Positions 20,708 through 30,289 of a DNA stretch of 64,000 bases are shown piece after piece; positions within the stretch are counted from its first letter, which is position 1; every line of letters starts with the position of its first letter. This DNA comes from Acanthosepion esculentum. Its lineage: Eukaryota; Mollusca; Cephalopoda; Sepiida; Sepiidae. The stretch lies in contig OZ038509.1 of NCBI GenBank assembly GCA_964036315.1, forward strand, positions 26,485,522 through 26,549,521, in the 5' to 3' direction. Position numbers and translations under genes: made by a program. The notes beneath the pieces are model-generated. The model was not told the DNA's origin, made no database searches, and saw nothing but the letters and a program-made list of their open reading frames with translations.

Positions 20708-21172
20708 TAGGGTGTGATGGATAAATTGTCATCTAAATTACACAAAAATGAAAACACTGACATCTCATTTTAACAGATATATTTACCAAAATTACACAAA
20801 CTCTAATTTGAAATACTAAAGAGTAAACTTATTCACTACAATTACCATTGGCTTCAATCACGGCCTCCAGATGACTTTGGAATCTCCTGCAACTCTTCTG
20901 GATGTTCTCCTTTAAGTTGTTGAATACTGACATAATCTTTGCTTTCAGTTCATCTTTGGTGCTACAAGCGATTTTGTTGGTCTCTCTCTCAACTGCACCC
21001 CACACATAAAAATCAAGGGGGTTGCATTCCTCACCAACAAATTTGGGTATTCTCTTATCAGAATGATCAGAGTGAGTTTTCCAATTTGCTGTACCTTCAT
21101 AATCACCATTAAGCTCATCCAACTCTTTCCAAATATTCTGCACTGTCTTCAGATTGACACCCAAAGACACTC
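20708..21172 (-). pseudogene. mariner/Tc1-type transposase relic with internal deletion
   Basis: A 113-residue minus-strand frame reads MSLGVNLKTVQNIWKELDEL..GTANWKTHSDHS (N-terminal HTH-type region, residues 1-45). It then jumps at about residue 48-50 to NPLDFYVWGAVERETNK and CRRFQSHLEAVIEANGN, the C-terminal signature of mariner-family transposases ('NPLDYYVWG...RRF...IEA.G'). The catalytic DDE/D core is absent, so the protein cannot be active. The likely 3' terminal inverted repeat is 'gggtgtgatggataaattgt' at 20708 next to TA. The other terminus has been replaced by (TC)n(TA)n. The residual open frame suggests a fairly recent deletion derivative. Confidence 0.75.
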
Positions 21173-21369
21173 TCTCTCTTTCTCTCTCTCTCTCTCTCTA
21201 TATTTATATATATATATATATATTATATATATATATATATATTATATATATATATATATATTATATATATATATATATATTATATATATATATATATTAT
21301 ATATATATATATATATTATATATATATATATATTATATATATATATATATATTATATATATATATATAT

Positions 21370-21422
<53 letters not shown>

Positions 21423-21751
21423 ATATATATTATATATATATATATATATTATATATATATATATATATTATATATATATATTATATTATATATATATATA
21501 TATTATATATATATGTATATATATATTATATTATACATATATATATTATATTATATTATATATATATTATATATATATGTATATATATATTATATTATAT
21601 ATATATTATATTATATATATATGTATATATATATTATATTATATTATATATATATTATATTATATATATATATATATTATATATATATGTATATATATAT
21701 TATATTATACATATATATATTATATTATATATATATTATATTATATATATA

Positions 21752-21810
<59 letters not shown>

Positions 21811-21811
21811 G
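21173..21811. repeat. (TC)n followed by a 600-bp interrupted (TA)n array
   Basis: (TC)n at 21172-21198 leads into TA runs regularly broken by 'atta' (period about 17-24) and later by 'tgta' and 'taca' variants. The predicted long Tyr/Ile proteins on it are artefacts. Confidence 0.95.
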
Positions 21812-21834
21812 GGAAATTGTATCAGGACTTCATC

Positions 21835-21915
21835 AGACTCAGACTAAATTTGTTATATAACATATTTAGTCTGATGGAATCCTGAAGGATAAAACGCAAC
21901 AGTAATAAACTTTTT
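21835..21915. mobile_element. Short palindrome with degenerate hammerhead-like block
   Basis: 'gactaaatttgttatataac atatttagtc' is a hairpin. On the plus strand CTGATGG (21871) with stem ATCC-tgaa-GGAT is followed by 'aaaacgcaacagta'. Two core bases (A9 and G12) are changed, so it would be inactive. It sits at the edge of the (TA)n array. Confidence 0.45.
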
Positions 21916-22205
21916 CCACATTGTCATACAATTAAAAATATATATCATTATGCCATATATATATATATATTATAATTATTATATATATATATATATAATT
22001 GTTGTAGAGTTATTTCCTCAGTGGAAACTGTATTTGGACTAAATTCATCCTAAATAGGTTCAATGTACAAAAACGTTAGGAACTTGTAAAAATCGGTATT
22101 AAGCAGAGTAATCGAGTTGTGGTCGCTGACTACTTTTTCGTATTCGACTCCTACTGGCAATAGATGGGAGAGTCTATTATCGATAGACTAGGTGTCTTTC
22201 ACCAT

Positions 22206-22208
<3 letters not shown>

Positions 22209-22257
<49 letters not shown>
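22209..22257. repeat. (TA)n microsatellite
   Basis: Pure TA tract. Confidence 0.9.
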
Positions 22258-22260
<3 letters not shown>

Positions 22261-22309
22261 TTTACATTATTTAAATACATACATGCAACAAACTATTTCT
22301 TATTTAACA

Positions 22310-22515
22310 GTTAAAATAATTAATCCTTGAAAATGGCTAAATGTATAGCCGAAAGCGTTCACATGAAAAGAACATTCAAACAGTTTTTATATAATTTATC
22401 ATCTAAAAAGAAATAAATTATTAGATTGAATGAGAAATTGTATAAAAAACTAAATCCAAGCACCTTGTCTGTCATATCCAATGAAATGTGCATAAAAGAA
22501 GGATTGCTGCCTAAA
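22310..22515 (+). mobile_element. Penelope-like element 3' region, copy 1
   Basis: It matches, in order and orientation, 27860-28030, which lies downstream of a Penelope endonuclease remnant. Shared blocks are 'ccttgaaaatggctaaatg' against 'ccttcataatggctaaaag', 'tttttatataatttatcatc', 'gaaattgtataaaaaactaa' and 'ccttgtctgtcat'. 'tggctaaatgtatagccgaa' forms a stem next to GAAA, a variant of the hammerhead-like theme. It ends in (TA)n at 22523-22573. Confidence 0.55.
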
Positions 22516-22518
22516 TAC

Positions 22519-22575
<57 letters not shown>

Positions 22576-22889
22576 GTGTGGGTGGGAAGAAATGCTTCAT
22601 TTTTACAACTGATTAAAATATACAAATTTCGAATATAGATGATGCAAAAAAAATTTGATATGGTATTGTCAAGCCGATCGCCTTGAGTACAAAGATCTGT
22701 TTGAACTGATAGTTCTTAGTGTTTCAAATCAAACCTTCAATCACATATAGTAATTCTCTAAGTGCGGCTTACTTGTGGCACAAGGCTGAAAGTATGGGGC
22801 ACCCATTGAGGACCTTCAATCATATATATGTTTATATACCAACATTTCTTTTTTAATTTTAAATTAAAATTTTCAACACAATATTTCAA

Positions 22890-23025
22890 CTATTTACATT
22901 GTTTGGACTATTGTCCTCATCTTTGTTGCCATATTTATTGATAAATATGGCAACAAAGATGAGGACAATAGTCTAAATAATGTAAATAGTGTACATAATA
23001 CCTCATCTCAGAAATATAGACAAAT
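22890..23025. mobile_element. Foldback family A, short palindrome with 12-bp target duplication
   Basis: The arms are 'ctatttacattgtttggac'...'ccatatttatt' and their inverse; the right arm ends with the family tail 'tacataatacctcatctcag'. The core CTGAAGA/GAAAC block is missing because both arms are truncated. A perfect 12-bp direct repeat, acaatatttcaa, flanks it at 22878-22889 and 23026-23037. Confidence 0.8.
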
Positions 23026-23089
23026 ACAATATTTCAAATTAAAAATTCTAAAAAAATTTCTTGGCATTTTTTTTTCTTTTTTAATCATT

Positions 23090-23290
23090 TCAACCCAACC
23101 AAGGTGATAAAGCCACTAAGACACACTGGGTTACTGAGACTGAAAGAAACAGAAAGAGCAATAAAGAACAGAATTTAAAGAGACAGAAGATGACAATGGA
23201 CATGGCATCATATAAATTTTTAAAGATTATTTTGCCGGAAGCTAGGATAGTTCCACAAGTGAGATAGGCAAGAGAACGCATATTTATCTG
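23090..23290 (-). pseudogene. LINE-A 3' tail, minus strand
   Basis: Minus-strand reading gives LAYLTCGTILASGKIIFKNL and DAMSIVIFCLFKF, then the UTR with 'cagtaacccagtgtgtctta'. It is strongly decayed. Confidence 0.6.
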
Positions 23291-23430
23291 AATCTTTGTG
23301 AAAAGATATAAAGATATATTTTTTAAAGATTTAACCACAGGATCTGTTTTATCCATAATGCTTAGTATGTCATTGTTAGCAAGGTGGCTGAAATACATTT
23401 TTAAATTCTGTAAACAATGATCCAATTGTA

Positions 23431-24244
23431 GATCCCAGATATACTGGGTAAGTCAGCTAGTGTTTTATATATCTAAAAAAATATATATAGTTTGAGCTCT
23501 GGAGAAAGAGAAAAAAAATAGAATTACTGATTGTATCAGATTTTCTTGGTTAACAAAGATGTATTTAAGCTTAACTAACTATCTCAGTCAATGGACATTT
23601 TGTCTTAACCATTTGAGAATGTAGATGGTGTTTAGACTCAACAAGTTGATTTTTGCTTTCATTTCTTCAAATCCTCTGCATATATTTTTTCCTCCTGCTT
23701 CTGGCTTTCACGTGAGTAAATTTTCCCTTTACTTCTGTCTAAAATATATATTTCTTCCCAGATTTTATTTCTCCCGTTTCAGTTTTCCATCTTTTATCTT
23801 TATATTTACTTTTCTCATCGCTAAATCTGTCCAACAGCAAAAAGGCAGGGCCTTTTAGAATGATAGTGATCACCTTACAGCAAAAATTTGGAACCATGTT
23901 TTAGAATCAGTTTAGATGTTAGGGAAAATGGCCTAATTGACAAAGTCGATCCCATATGGAAATTTTTAAACCAATGTCATGAAAAAGTACATACTTAAAT
24001 GTTATAATGTCACTTGGCTATCAAGGGTGTTGGCTAAAACAGAGCAGGAAAATAATATTAGATAAAATTTCCAAATTCTTGGTTGTCAGGGCATCTTCAC
24101 TGACCACCTAACGATCATGAGTTGTACTTTTCTTATTTTTGCTTTAATTTAGTTAAATGGTTGCTATAACAGTATAATTTACAAAATTGTTTTATATAAA
24201 TATTTATCTCTTTGATGACCTGTGTCTTTTCCTTGAGCCTTTTT
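23431..24244. other. Spacer, no gene supported
   Basis: AT-rich sequence without recognised features. A 77-residue plus-strand frame at 23625-23858 lacks any motif. Confidence 0.3.
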
Positions 24245-24425
24245 ATTTTACAAGGCTCGAGAGCCACTCGAGGTAGAAGGTTACAGAATAGGAGGTAACG
24301 GGTGCAGTCTTAGGGAATATGAAGGATGATAATGGTTAACTATAAACTTGAATAGGTTAAGATTGTAGTGATCAGGAAAGCATCATCTTGGGAGATGACT
24401 CCACAAATTAGCGCTCATAGGAAGA
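24245..24425 (-). mobile_element. LINE-B 3' end, minus strand
   Basis: It contains the inverse of the LINE-B tail: 'gagagccactcgaggtagaa', 'atgataatggttaactataa', 'aagattgtagtgatcaggaa' and 'agcatcatcttgggag'. Confidence 0.7.
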
Positions 24426-24920
24426 AGTTGCTCAAGTCATCTAAGGCTCAGTTAACATTGTGTTTTAGCCAGGTTCTATTTTGTCACATAAGATGGCTTA
24501 GCTAAGATGTTTTTGTAAAAAAAACAAAGAATGTGTTCAATAATCTGAATAACTCTTGGGTTGAAAATTAATATTCTGCTATATATCAGCAACAGCTGTA
24601 TAACTTGTGTCTTAGTTCGGTTCATTTGATTCTGCCAAAATTCTTGAACCCCGCATGGCTTGGGAGGCCAAGTGAAGAATGGAACAATCTCAGGCATTGG
24701 TCACATGGTAAGGTGGGTGAGGGTCTTGGCTGGAGCTGCCAGGCCCTGTGTTACCTTCTTTTTACTTCCTCTTCATTCTTTCTCCTCTAGAATCGGACAA
24801 CCGAAGTGAATTGCACTTCACAAGGTTGGCTTCTGTTTCTCAGGTGTTAAGGCTGATTCCAGCTTGAAGAAAGGAATACTTCAGTTGGTCTTTGAATCTG
24901 CATTTTAGGGCACTGCAATG

Positions 24921-24925
<5 letters not shown>

Positions 24926-24960
<35 letters not shown>
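24926..24960. repeat. (TA)n microsatellite
   Basis: Pure TA tract. Confidence 0.9.
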
Positions 24961-24964
<4 letters not shown>

Positions 24965-25102
24965 AGGTAATCGATCCATTGGTATATAATCCAGGTGGAT
25001 CCTAGTAATACTAGTTATTAAAACTGATCCACAAGGAGCTCGATGTATTTATTATAACAGAGCATATGTAATATTTACAGCAAAAAACCCAAATTATCTC
25101 AA

Positions 25103-25290
25103 CATGGGGATGTTTCATGCTAAATGCAATCGTCAGGCTTGACGATTGTGTCTAGCATGAAACAGCCTGTCGCCTCGGAGTGTTGACTTCAATGTTCACT
25201 TTTATATTTATATTTACATACGCTCTATCTCTGATATTGAGCACTTTATCCTGTAAATAGAGCACACCTTAAAACTATATTTCTTCATAT
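25103..25290. mobile_element. Family E element, head-to-head
   Basis: A minus-oriented half ('tttcatgctaaatgcaatcg tcagg') meets a plus-oriented half at 25139: 'cttgacgattgtgtctagc', ATGAAAC, 'agcctgtcgcctcggagtgt'. The latter matches the ribozyme strand at 19795-19848. The junction removes the 5' stem I strand and adds a T within the CTGACGA box, so neither half can fold fully. A family tail 'ctgatattgagcactttatc' follows, then (TA)n. Confidence 0.65.
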
Positions 25291-25738
25291 ATATATATAT
25301 ATAAAGAAATATATATAGTAGGGACAAGTACTGTCTATCAGGTTTTTTTAATTTAATTTTTCATATTTCTGAATAAAGTATTTTGTGCTATCAGTTAATT
25401 TGCCAAAGTTTATATTTAGTTTTTATTTTATATATTATTTTCTTCCTGAGTACTTTCGGAAGTTACTCCATTCATTTTCAAGGATTGTTCTCTGGATTTT
25501 CATGCAACTGCTTTTTTATTTTCGGCATTCATATCTTTGATGGAATCTATTTCCTGTCACTCAAGGTGACATCATATAAACGGTCAATCTAATTTTTTTT
25601 AACACAATTCAGTAGTTACCTAGGGAGAAAGATTTTTTTTTTAATTAAATAAAACATTTGATAGGCAGAACGTGTCCATATTATTTAAGCAAACAAATTT
25701 GTGAGTTATTGCTGCTGAAATACGCCTTATTTAATACA

Positions 25739-25803
25739 TACATACATACATACATATATAATATATATGTATATATATATATATAATATATATGTATATA
25801 TAC
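25739..25803. repeat. (CATA)n/(TA)n microsatellite
   Basis: 'acatacatacatacata' followed by broken TA runs up to the family D element. Confidence 0.9.
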
Positions 25804-26085
25804 TTTAAAAATCAGGAGGTCAGTTTAATCCGTTACCTTAGTTTCAACCTTACGCTATCCTCAGGCGATTTTTTATCAAATGACCACATAACGCATTTTT
25901 TTATTTTTAAAAAAAAAAACTAGAGTTGAAACCCAGTAGCAGATTCAACTGACCTCCTGATTTTTAAAGTTAAAGCTCTACATGTTATTTGTACTCTTAT
26001 TTTTTTTACACGTGTATTGAGCCCTTTTTAATACCACTGTTTCCTGGCCTGATTCAACTCTGACCATTGACCTTTTTATATTATA
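25804..26085. mobile_element. Family D foldback element with hammerhead motif
   Basis: The left half is minus-oriented. At 25827-25870 it gives AATCGC, CTGAGGA, a 12-nt stem II segment, GAAAC, taag, GTA, ACGGATT, a near-complete hammerhead layout in which the first stem I pair is mismatched. The right half is plus-oriented and starts inside the motif ('gttgaaacccagtagcagat'). It then runs through 'ctcctgatttttaaagttaa', 'attgagccctttttaatacc' and 'gattcaactctgaccattga'. Confidence 0.65.
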
Positions 26086-26483
26086 TACATATATATGTGT
26101 GTGTATGTATACATATGTGTTTGTGTATATATGTGTGTGTATGTATACATATGTGTTTGTGTATATATGTGTGTGTATGTATACATATGTGTTTATGTAT
26201 ATATATGTGTGTGTGTATACATATGTGTGTATGTATACATATGTGTTTGTGTATATATGTGTGTGTATGTATACATATGTGTTTGTGTATATATGTGTGT
26301 GTGTATACATATGTGTGTATGTATATATGTGTGTGTATGTATACATATGTGTTTGTGTATATATGTGTGTGTGTATACATATGTGTGTATGTATATATGT
26401 GTGTGTGTATACATATGTGTGTATGTATATATGTGGGTGTGTATATATATGAGTGTGTGTATATATGTGCATATATATGTTAT
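26086..26483. repeat. Compound TGTG/TATG/TATA microsatellite
   Basis: Repeating 'tatgtgtttgtgtatatatg' and 'tgtgtatgtatacata' units of about 38-40 bp. The Cys/Val/Tyr and His/Thr/Tyr frames on it are artefacts. Confidence 0.95.
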
Positions 26484-26495
26484 CCATTGTGCCAA

Positions 26496-26806
26496 GGACA
26501 CACATGGCACAGTGGAGAAAGGCATTAGTTAGATCCAGTGACAGGACCCAAAAAGTGTGAGTTCAATACTTGGTTAAGGCAGTGGAGAACTTGAAGAGGG
26601 GAATTAACAGGAGATAACTGATAACTGGCATCCATTAGACATGGCCCGTGGAACTAGAACAGTCTACCCCAGTGAGTGAAATAAAGGGTTCAGTTCGACA
26701 TTCCAACCACCTGAAGAAGGCCGGAGCATACAACGGTAGAAACATTGTAATAAATATGGCGGCAAAGATGAGGACAATAGTCCAAATAATGTAAATAATG
26801 TAAGTA
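26496..26806 (+). mobile_element. Foldback family A, full-length single copy with tRNA-like head
   Basis: The head has an exact A box, TGGCACAGTGG (26505), and a B-box-like 'gagttcaatactt' about 50 nt on, so the family is tRNA-derived and probably carried an internal Pol III promoter. The body contains 'aacaggagataactgataac', 'tagaacagtctaccccagtg' and then 'acctgaagaaggccggagca', 'tacaacggtagaaacattgt'. It ends 'gacaatagtccaaataatgt'. The best reference copy for the family's order of parts. Confidence 0.85.
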
Positions 26807-26924
26807 ATTTTAGTACTTTAAAATTTATCCATTGTCAATATGAGATTTTTTTACAATAAGGGAGCTGACCAGGAATTGGTAGAAATGTAAAATGGCATTA
26901 GCGTATAAATGTTATATGCACTTT

Positions 26925-27250
26925 AATATGTTGTTATTATATTCCTAACAAATTTTGTTGAGTGTTGATTGGTTGATTTTGATAAGGAGAGCCTTGAAAA
27001 TTTGAAGTTTTGGTTTATTATTTTCATGGTGTAGTATGTTGGTGTTGTCACCAAGTATTTTCCTGTATTATGAAGGTGGACTGGAATGTCTTTAAATGCT
27101 GTGCGATAGAACTTGTATCCGATAAATGGAGTGTAAGACATCTTGATAATGTTGTGGTTGTCAAACCGACACATGTACTTCCTTTTTTTGTCAGTAATAC
27201 AATCTCCCAAAGGACATTTAAACTGATATACAATGTAAGAAAAAGTCAAA
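26925..27250 (-). pseudogene. Penelope-like element GIY-YIG endonuclease remnant, minus strand
   Basis: Minus-strand frames together read YQFKCPLGDC, then CVGLTTTTLSRCLTLHLSD and IAQHLKTF, then NTTILHHENN-KPKLQILEALLIK. This is the C-terminal GIY-YIG domain of Penelope-like retroelements (Y-x-F-x-C-P-x-x-x-C, then Y-[IV]-G-x-T, L-x-R-R-L, and E-A-L-x-I). The Tyr before VG is replaced by Cys, and one frameshift separates the first motif from the rest, so it is inactive. No RT domain is seen next to it. Confidence 0.75.
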
Positions 27251-27384
27251 AGTATTTGGGTTAAAAAAAACTACACTGCTTTCCTTGATGGAGATTCATC
27301 TTGCTTAGAGTTAGAAGCATTATAATGAAATATACAACTCTGGTCAACAAAAACAAAAAAATTAAATTAATTATCTACCAAAAA

Positions 27385-28030
27385 AAAAAATTCGAAAATT
27401 GTCAAAAATAATAACTCACCTACAAGATCCAAATTACAGAGAACCAATATTATTTATGAATTTACATGTCCCGTAAGGAACTGTGTTCTTGATTAATCCA
27501 AATTTGTAAATAAATATATTGAATATACAACAACATGCCTATAAAGACTCATGTTACATTTCTCTGACCATAGCTCAATTAGGTCTCATTTAAAGCACAT
27601 GGAGACCTACTAAACTCCATCCGCAATATACTCATTGATAATACAAATATAATAGCCTCATCCACATGTGAAAAAAAGCTAAAAATAATGGAAGCATGTT
27701 TAATAAAAAAGGAAAAGCCAACACTCGATATTATCAACTGTGAACACGGCCACAATGTGCTGACCATGTTTGGAAAATAAAACATTTCTATAACTCTAGA
27801 TACATGTATAAAAGAATCCATAAATTCAGCTAAAAGTAAAAAAATAAATAAAATTCATCCTTCATAATGGCTAAAAGTTATAGTCAAATATGCTTGGCAA
27901 AACAAAATATCTGGAAAATTTCTATATAATTTACATCCAGAAATGAAAAAAATTATAAGAACACATGAAAAATTAAATAAAAACTTAACCACAGTACCTT
28001 GTCAGTCATTTTTAATGGATCTTGCATATA
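27385..28030 (+). pseudogene. Penelope-like element endonuclease C-terminus and 3' region, plus strand
   Basis: Readable pieces: TNIIYEFTCPVRNCV, then HFSDHSSIRSHLKHME, then LLNSIRNILIDNTNIIAS and KLKIMEACLIKKEKPTLDI. These are the same domain as at 26925-27250, but from a different copy on the opposite strand. After the stop near 27780 the 3' region (27860-28030) matches 22310-22515 and ends in a short (TA)n. Stops inside the domain show it is dead. Confidence 0.7.
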
Positions 28031-28137
28031 TATATATATTACAAAGAGTTAATCATACCTTGAATCAATTATCAATATTAATGCAATTATTGGCGAAATC
28101 CCTTCGCTAGTAGACATAATTATAAGCATTATACTAC

Positions 28138-28395
28138 TAATAATCCACTGAATGATGAGATCCTTATGTATAAAATGGATATGGTGTATTTTTTAATTCA
28201 GCTAGTACTTTCAAATGCTTCATGCATTCATCTTCCGGCTGTATTTTTCCTTTAGAATCGAAACTGGAAGACAAAATAAATGTGTTTTTCCGACCGAAAG
28301 ATGTTTTTAAGAATGAGCTATTTATTAACGGCTCTGTAGTGTTGGAGCGTGCAAATCGCAACGCTAAAGTTCAAATATTACAAGTGGGAATTTTT
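28138..28395. other. Unidentified, slightly CpG-richer segment
   Basis: A 65-residue minus-strand frame (28164-28361) reads for example TSFGRKNTFILSSSFDSKGK. I do not recognise it. It could be a chance frame or a gene fragment. Confidence 0.2.
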
Positions 28396-28596
28396 TGAAT
28401 TTTGTAATTTGGTAAATCCACGAATGTTTTTATTATAAGTGTTTTTCGGTTAACATGACATGAACTAAGTAGATCGTTCAATTAACAGAGTGATATGTCT
28501 TAGTTGTTTTTTCCTCAGGAATTCTTTACTGCAGATCAATTGTTTTTCATGGACATAATAAAATAGGCAGCATATGATTTTATATTACAAAGAGTT

Positions 28597-28597
28597 A

Positions 28598-28645
<48 letters not shown>
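28597..28645. repeat. (TA)n microsatellite
   Basis: Pure TA tract bordering the next foldback element. Confidence 0.9.
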
Positions 28646-28649
<4 letters not shown>

Positions 28650-28775
28650 GTTAGTGGTCAGAGTTGAATCAGACCAGTAAACAGTGGTATTAAAAAGTGC
28701 TCAATACATGTGTGAAAAAATAAAAGTAAAAATAACATGTCGAGCTTTTAACTTTAAAAATGAGGAGATCAGTTG

Positions 28776-28819
28776 GATCTGCTACCTTGGTTTCAAACTT
28801 ACGATATCCTCAGGTGATT
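28776..28819 (-). ncRNA. Hammerhead-like motif, family D (left copy)
   Basis: Minus strand: AATCAC, CTGAGGA, 'tatcgtaagttt', GAAAC, caag, GTA, GCAGATC. The core is intact (N7=G). Stem II is weakened by a U-U mismatch and stem I by one substitution compared with 29149-29192. Confidence 0.55.
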
Positions 28820-29148
28820 TTTATAAAAGGACCTCATAACATTTTATTCTAAAATAAAAACAAAAAAAAACTAATGAACGCTTTATTATTTTCAAAAATA
28901 AATAAACGCACGCCATTGGGTGTAATGAAAAGGGAGGAGGAGAATGTGAAGAAGAAAAAGAAGAAGAAAAGCAAGTGTATTGTAACTGTATCAGTGGGGG
29001 GGGCCTTCTCTTCCACCTTCTTCACATCCTCCTGCTCCCTTTCTATTACACCCAACGTCGTGCGTTTATTTATTTTTGAAAATAATAATGTAGTGTTCAT
29101 TAGGTTTTTTTATGAAAATAAAGCATTAAGAAGAGGTCATTTGCTAAA

Positions 29149-29192
29149 AATCACCTGAGGATACCATAAGGTTGAAACCAAGGTAGCAGATT
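29149..29192 (+). ncRNA. Candidate type I hammerhead ribozyme, family D
   Basis: Plus strand: AATCAC (29149-29154), CTGAGGA, stem II 'taccataaggtt' (ACC/GGU), GAAAC, caag, GTA, GCAGATT (29186-29192). Core bases all fit, with G at the freely variable position 7. Stem I pairs C-G next to the core, then has an internal loop, then AATC/GATT. Stem III is AC(C)/(G)GU. H17 is A. Confidence 0.65.
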
Positions 29193-29215
29193 CAACTGAC
29201 ATCTTGATTTTTAAA

Positions 29216-29217
<2 letters not shown>

Positions 29218-29258
<41 letters not shown>

Positions 29259-29490
29259 AAAGAGAACAAATATATATATACAAAAGAGAACAAATATATA
29301 TATATATATATATACAAAAGAGAACAAATATATATATATATATATACAAAAGAGAACAAATATATATATATATATACACAAAAGAGAACAAATATATATA
29401 TATATATATATATACAAAAGAGAACAAATATATATATATATATATACAAAAAAGAACAAATATATATATATATATATATATACAAAAAAG

Positions 29491-29526
<36 letters not shown>

Positions 29527-29532
29527 AAAAAG

Positions 29533-29564
<32 letters not shown>

Positions 29565-29572
29565 CAAAAAAG

Positions 29573-29624
<52 letters not shown>

Positions 29625-29632
29625 CAAAAAAG

Positions 29633-29684
<52 letters not shown>

Positions 29685-29692
29685 CAAAAAAG

Positions 29693-29732
<40 letters not shown>

Positions 29733-29757
29733 CAAAAAAGAACAAATATATATAGTC
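29218..29757. repeat. (TA)n interspersed with a 'caaaagagaacaaa' minisatellite
   Basis: About 15 units of variable-length TA runs are separated by 'caaaagagaacaaa', which changes to 'caaaaaagaacaaa' in the right half. The point change spreads as a block, which shows amplification by unit exchange. Confidence 0.95.
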
Positions 29758-29827
29758 TTAAAGTGTGGTATATTTATGGGATAAAGTGCTCAATATCAGA
29801 GATAGTGTGTGTAAATATATATGTTCA

Positions 29828-29879
<52 letters not shown>

Positions 29880-29885
29880 AAAAAG
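29758..29885. repeat. Family E tail fragment and (TA)n
   Basis: 'aaagtgctcaatatcagaga' is the inverse of the family E tail at 25225. It is followed by TA at 29828-29870 and one more 'caaaaaagaacgaa' unit. Confidence 0.7.
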
Positions 29886-30289
29886 AACGAATATATATTC
29901 CTTCTTTTTTGTTCCTTAATTTGGTTGGCAAATAAATGTGCTCTGTCCATAGAACTACTTACTCATTAAGTAAGAAAGCTTTTTTCATCTCCTTCTTAAT
30001 TAGGGTTGTTTTATGTTCAGGTTTGCTCTTTCCTTTGATTCACATTCATTATGTTGATTTCTTTTTCTTCCTGGATTCCATTTTTGTTCTACACTTACCC
30101 TCCTGTACCTCTTCACCCATAATGTTGTTGGGTCTGGACTCACTAAAGGGGAAACATAAAAAAATTTTTTAAAAATAAACCAAAAAAGTTGGCTTGTCTA
30201 ATCTAAAGATATATCCCTCCATCCTCAGTACTTCAGTTGGCAGTTAGTAAAAAAAAAAAATGCTCCTTTCTGATACCAAGGGGTGCTGA

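Larger units (their letters stand above)
28646..29217. mobile_element. Large family D foldback element (about 0.5 kb palindrome)
   Basis: From about 28751 to 29217 the two halves are inverted copies around a centre near 28980: 'ctttaaaaatgaggagatca' against 'gacatcttgatttttaaag'; the hammerhead block (minus at 28776-28819, plus at 29149-29192); then 'tttcaaaaataaataaacgc' against its inverse. The inner part carries purine-rich (left) and pyrimidine-rich (right) diverged sequence. The minus half continues outward with 'gaatcagaccagtaaacagt'. Confidence 0.8.

Noticed and set aside
21063..21885. 243- and 265-residue Tyr/Ile-rich open frames
   Set aside because: Translation of an interrupted (TA)n microsatellite; there is no start context and no domain.
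25978..26532. Cys/Val/Tyr and His/Thr/Tyr open frames on both strands
   Set aside because: Translation of a compound TGTG/TATG microsatellite; several overlapping frames are open at once.
29137..29755. Open frames of 174-202 residues, Tyr/Ile/Phe- or Lys/Asn-rich
   Set aside because: (TA)n plus a 14-bp word; open on both strands in several frames.
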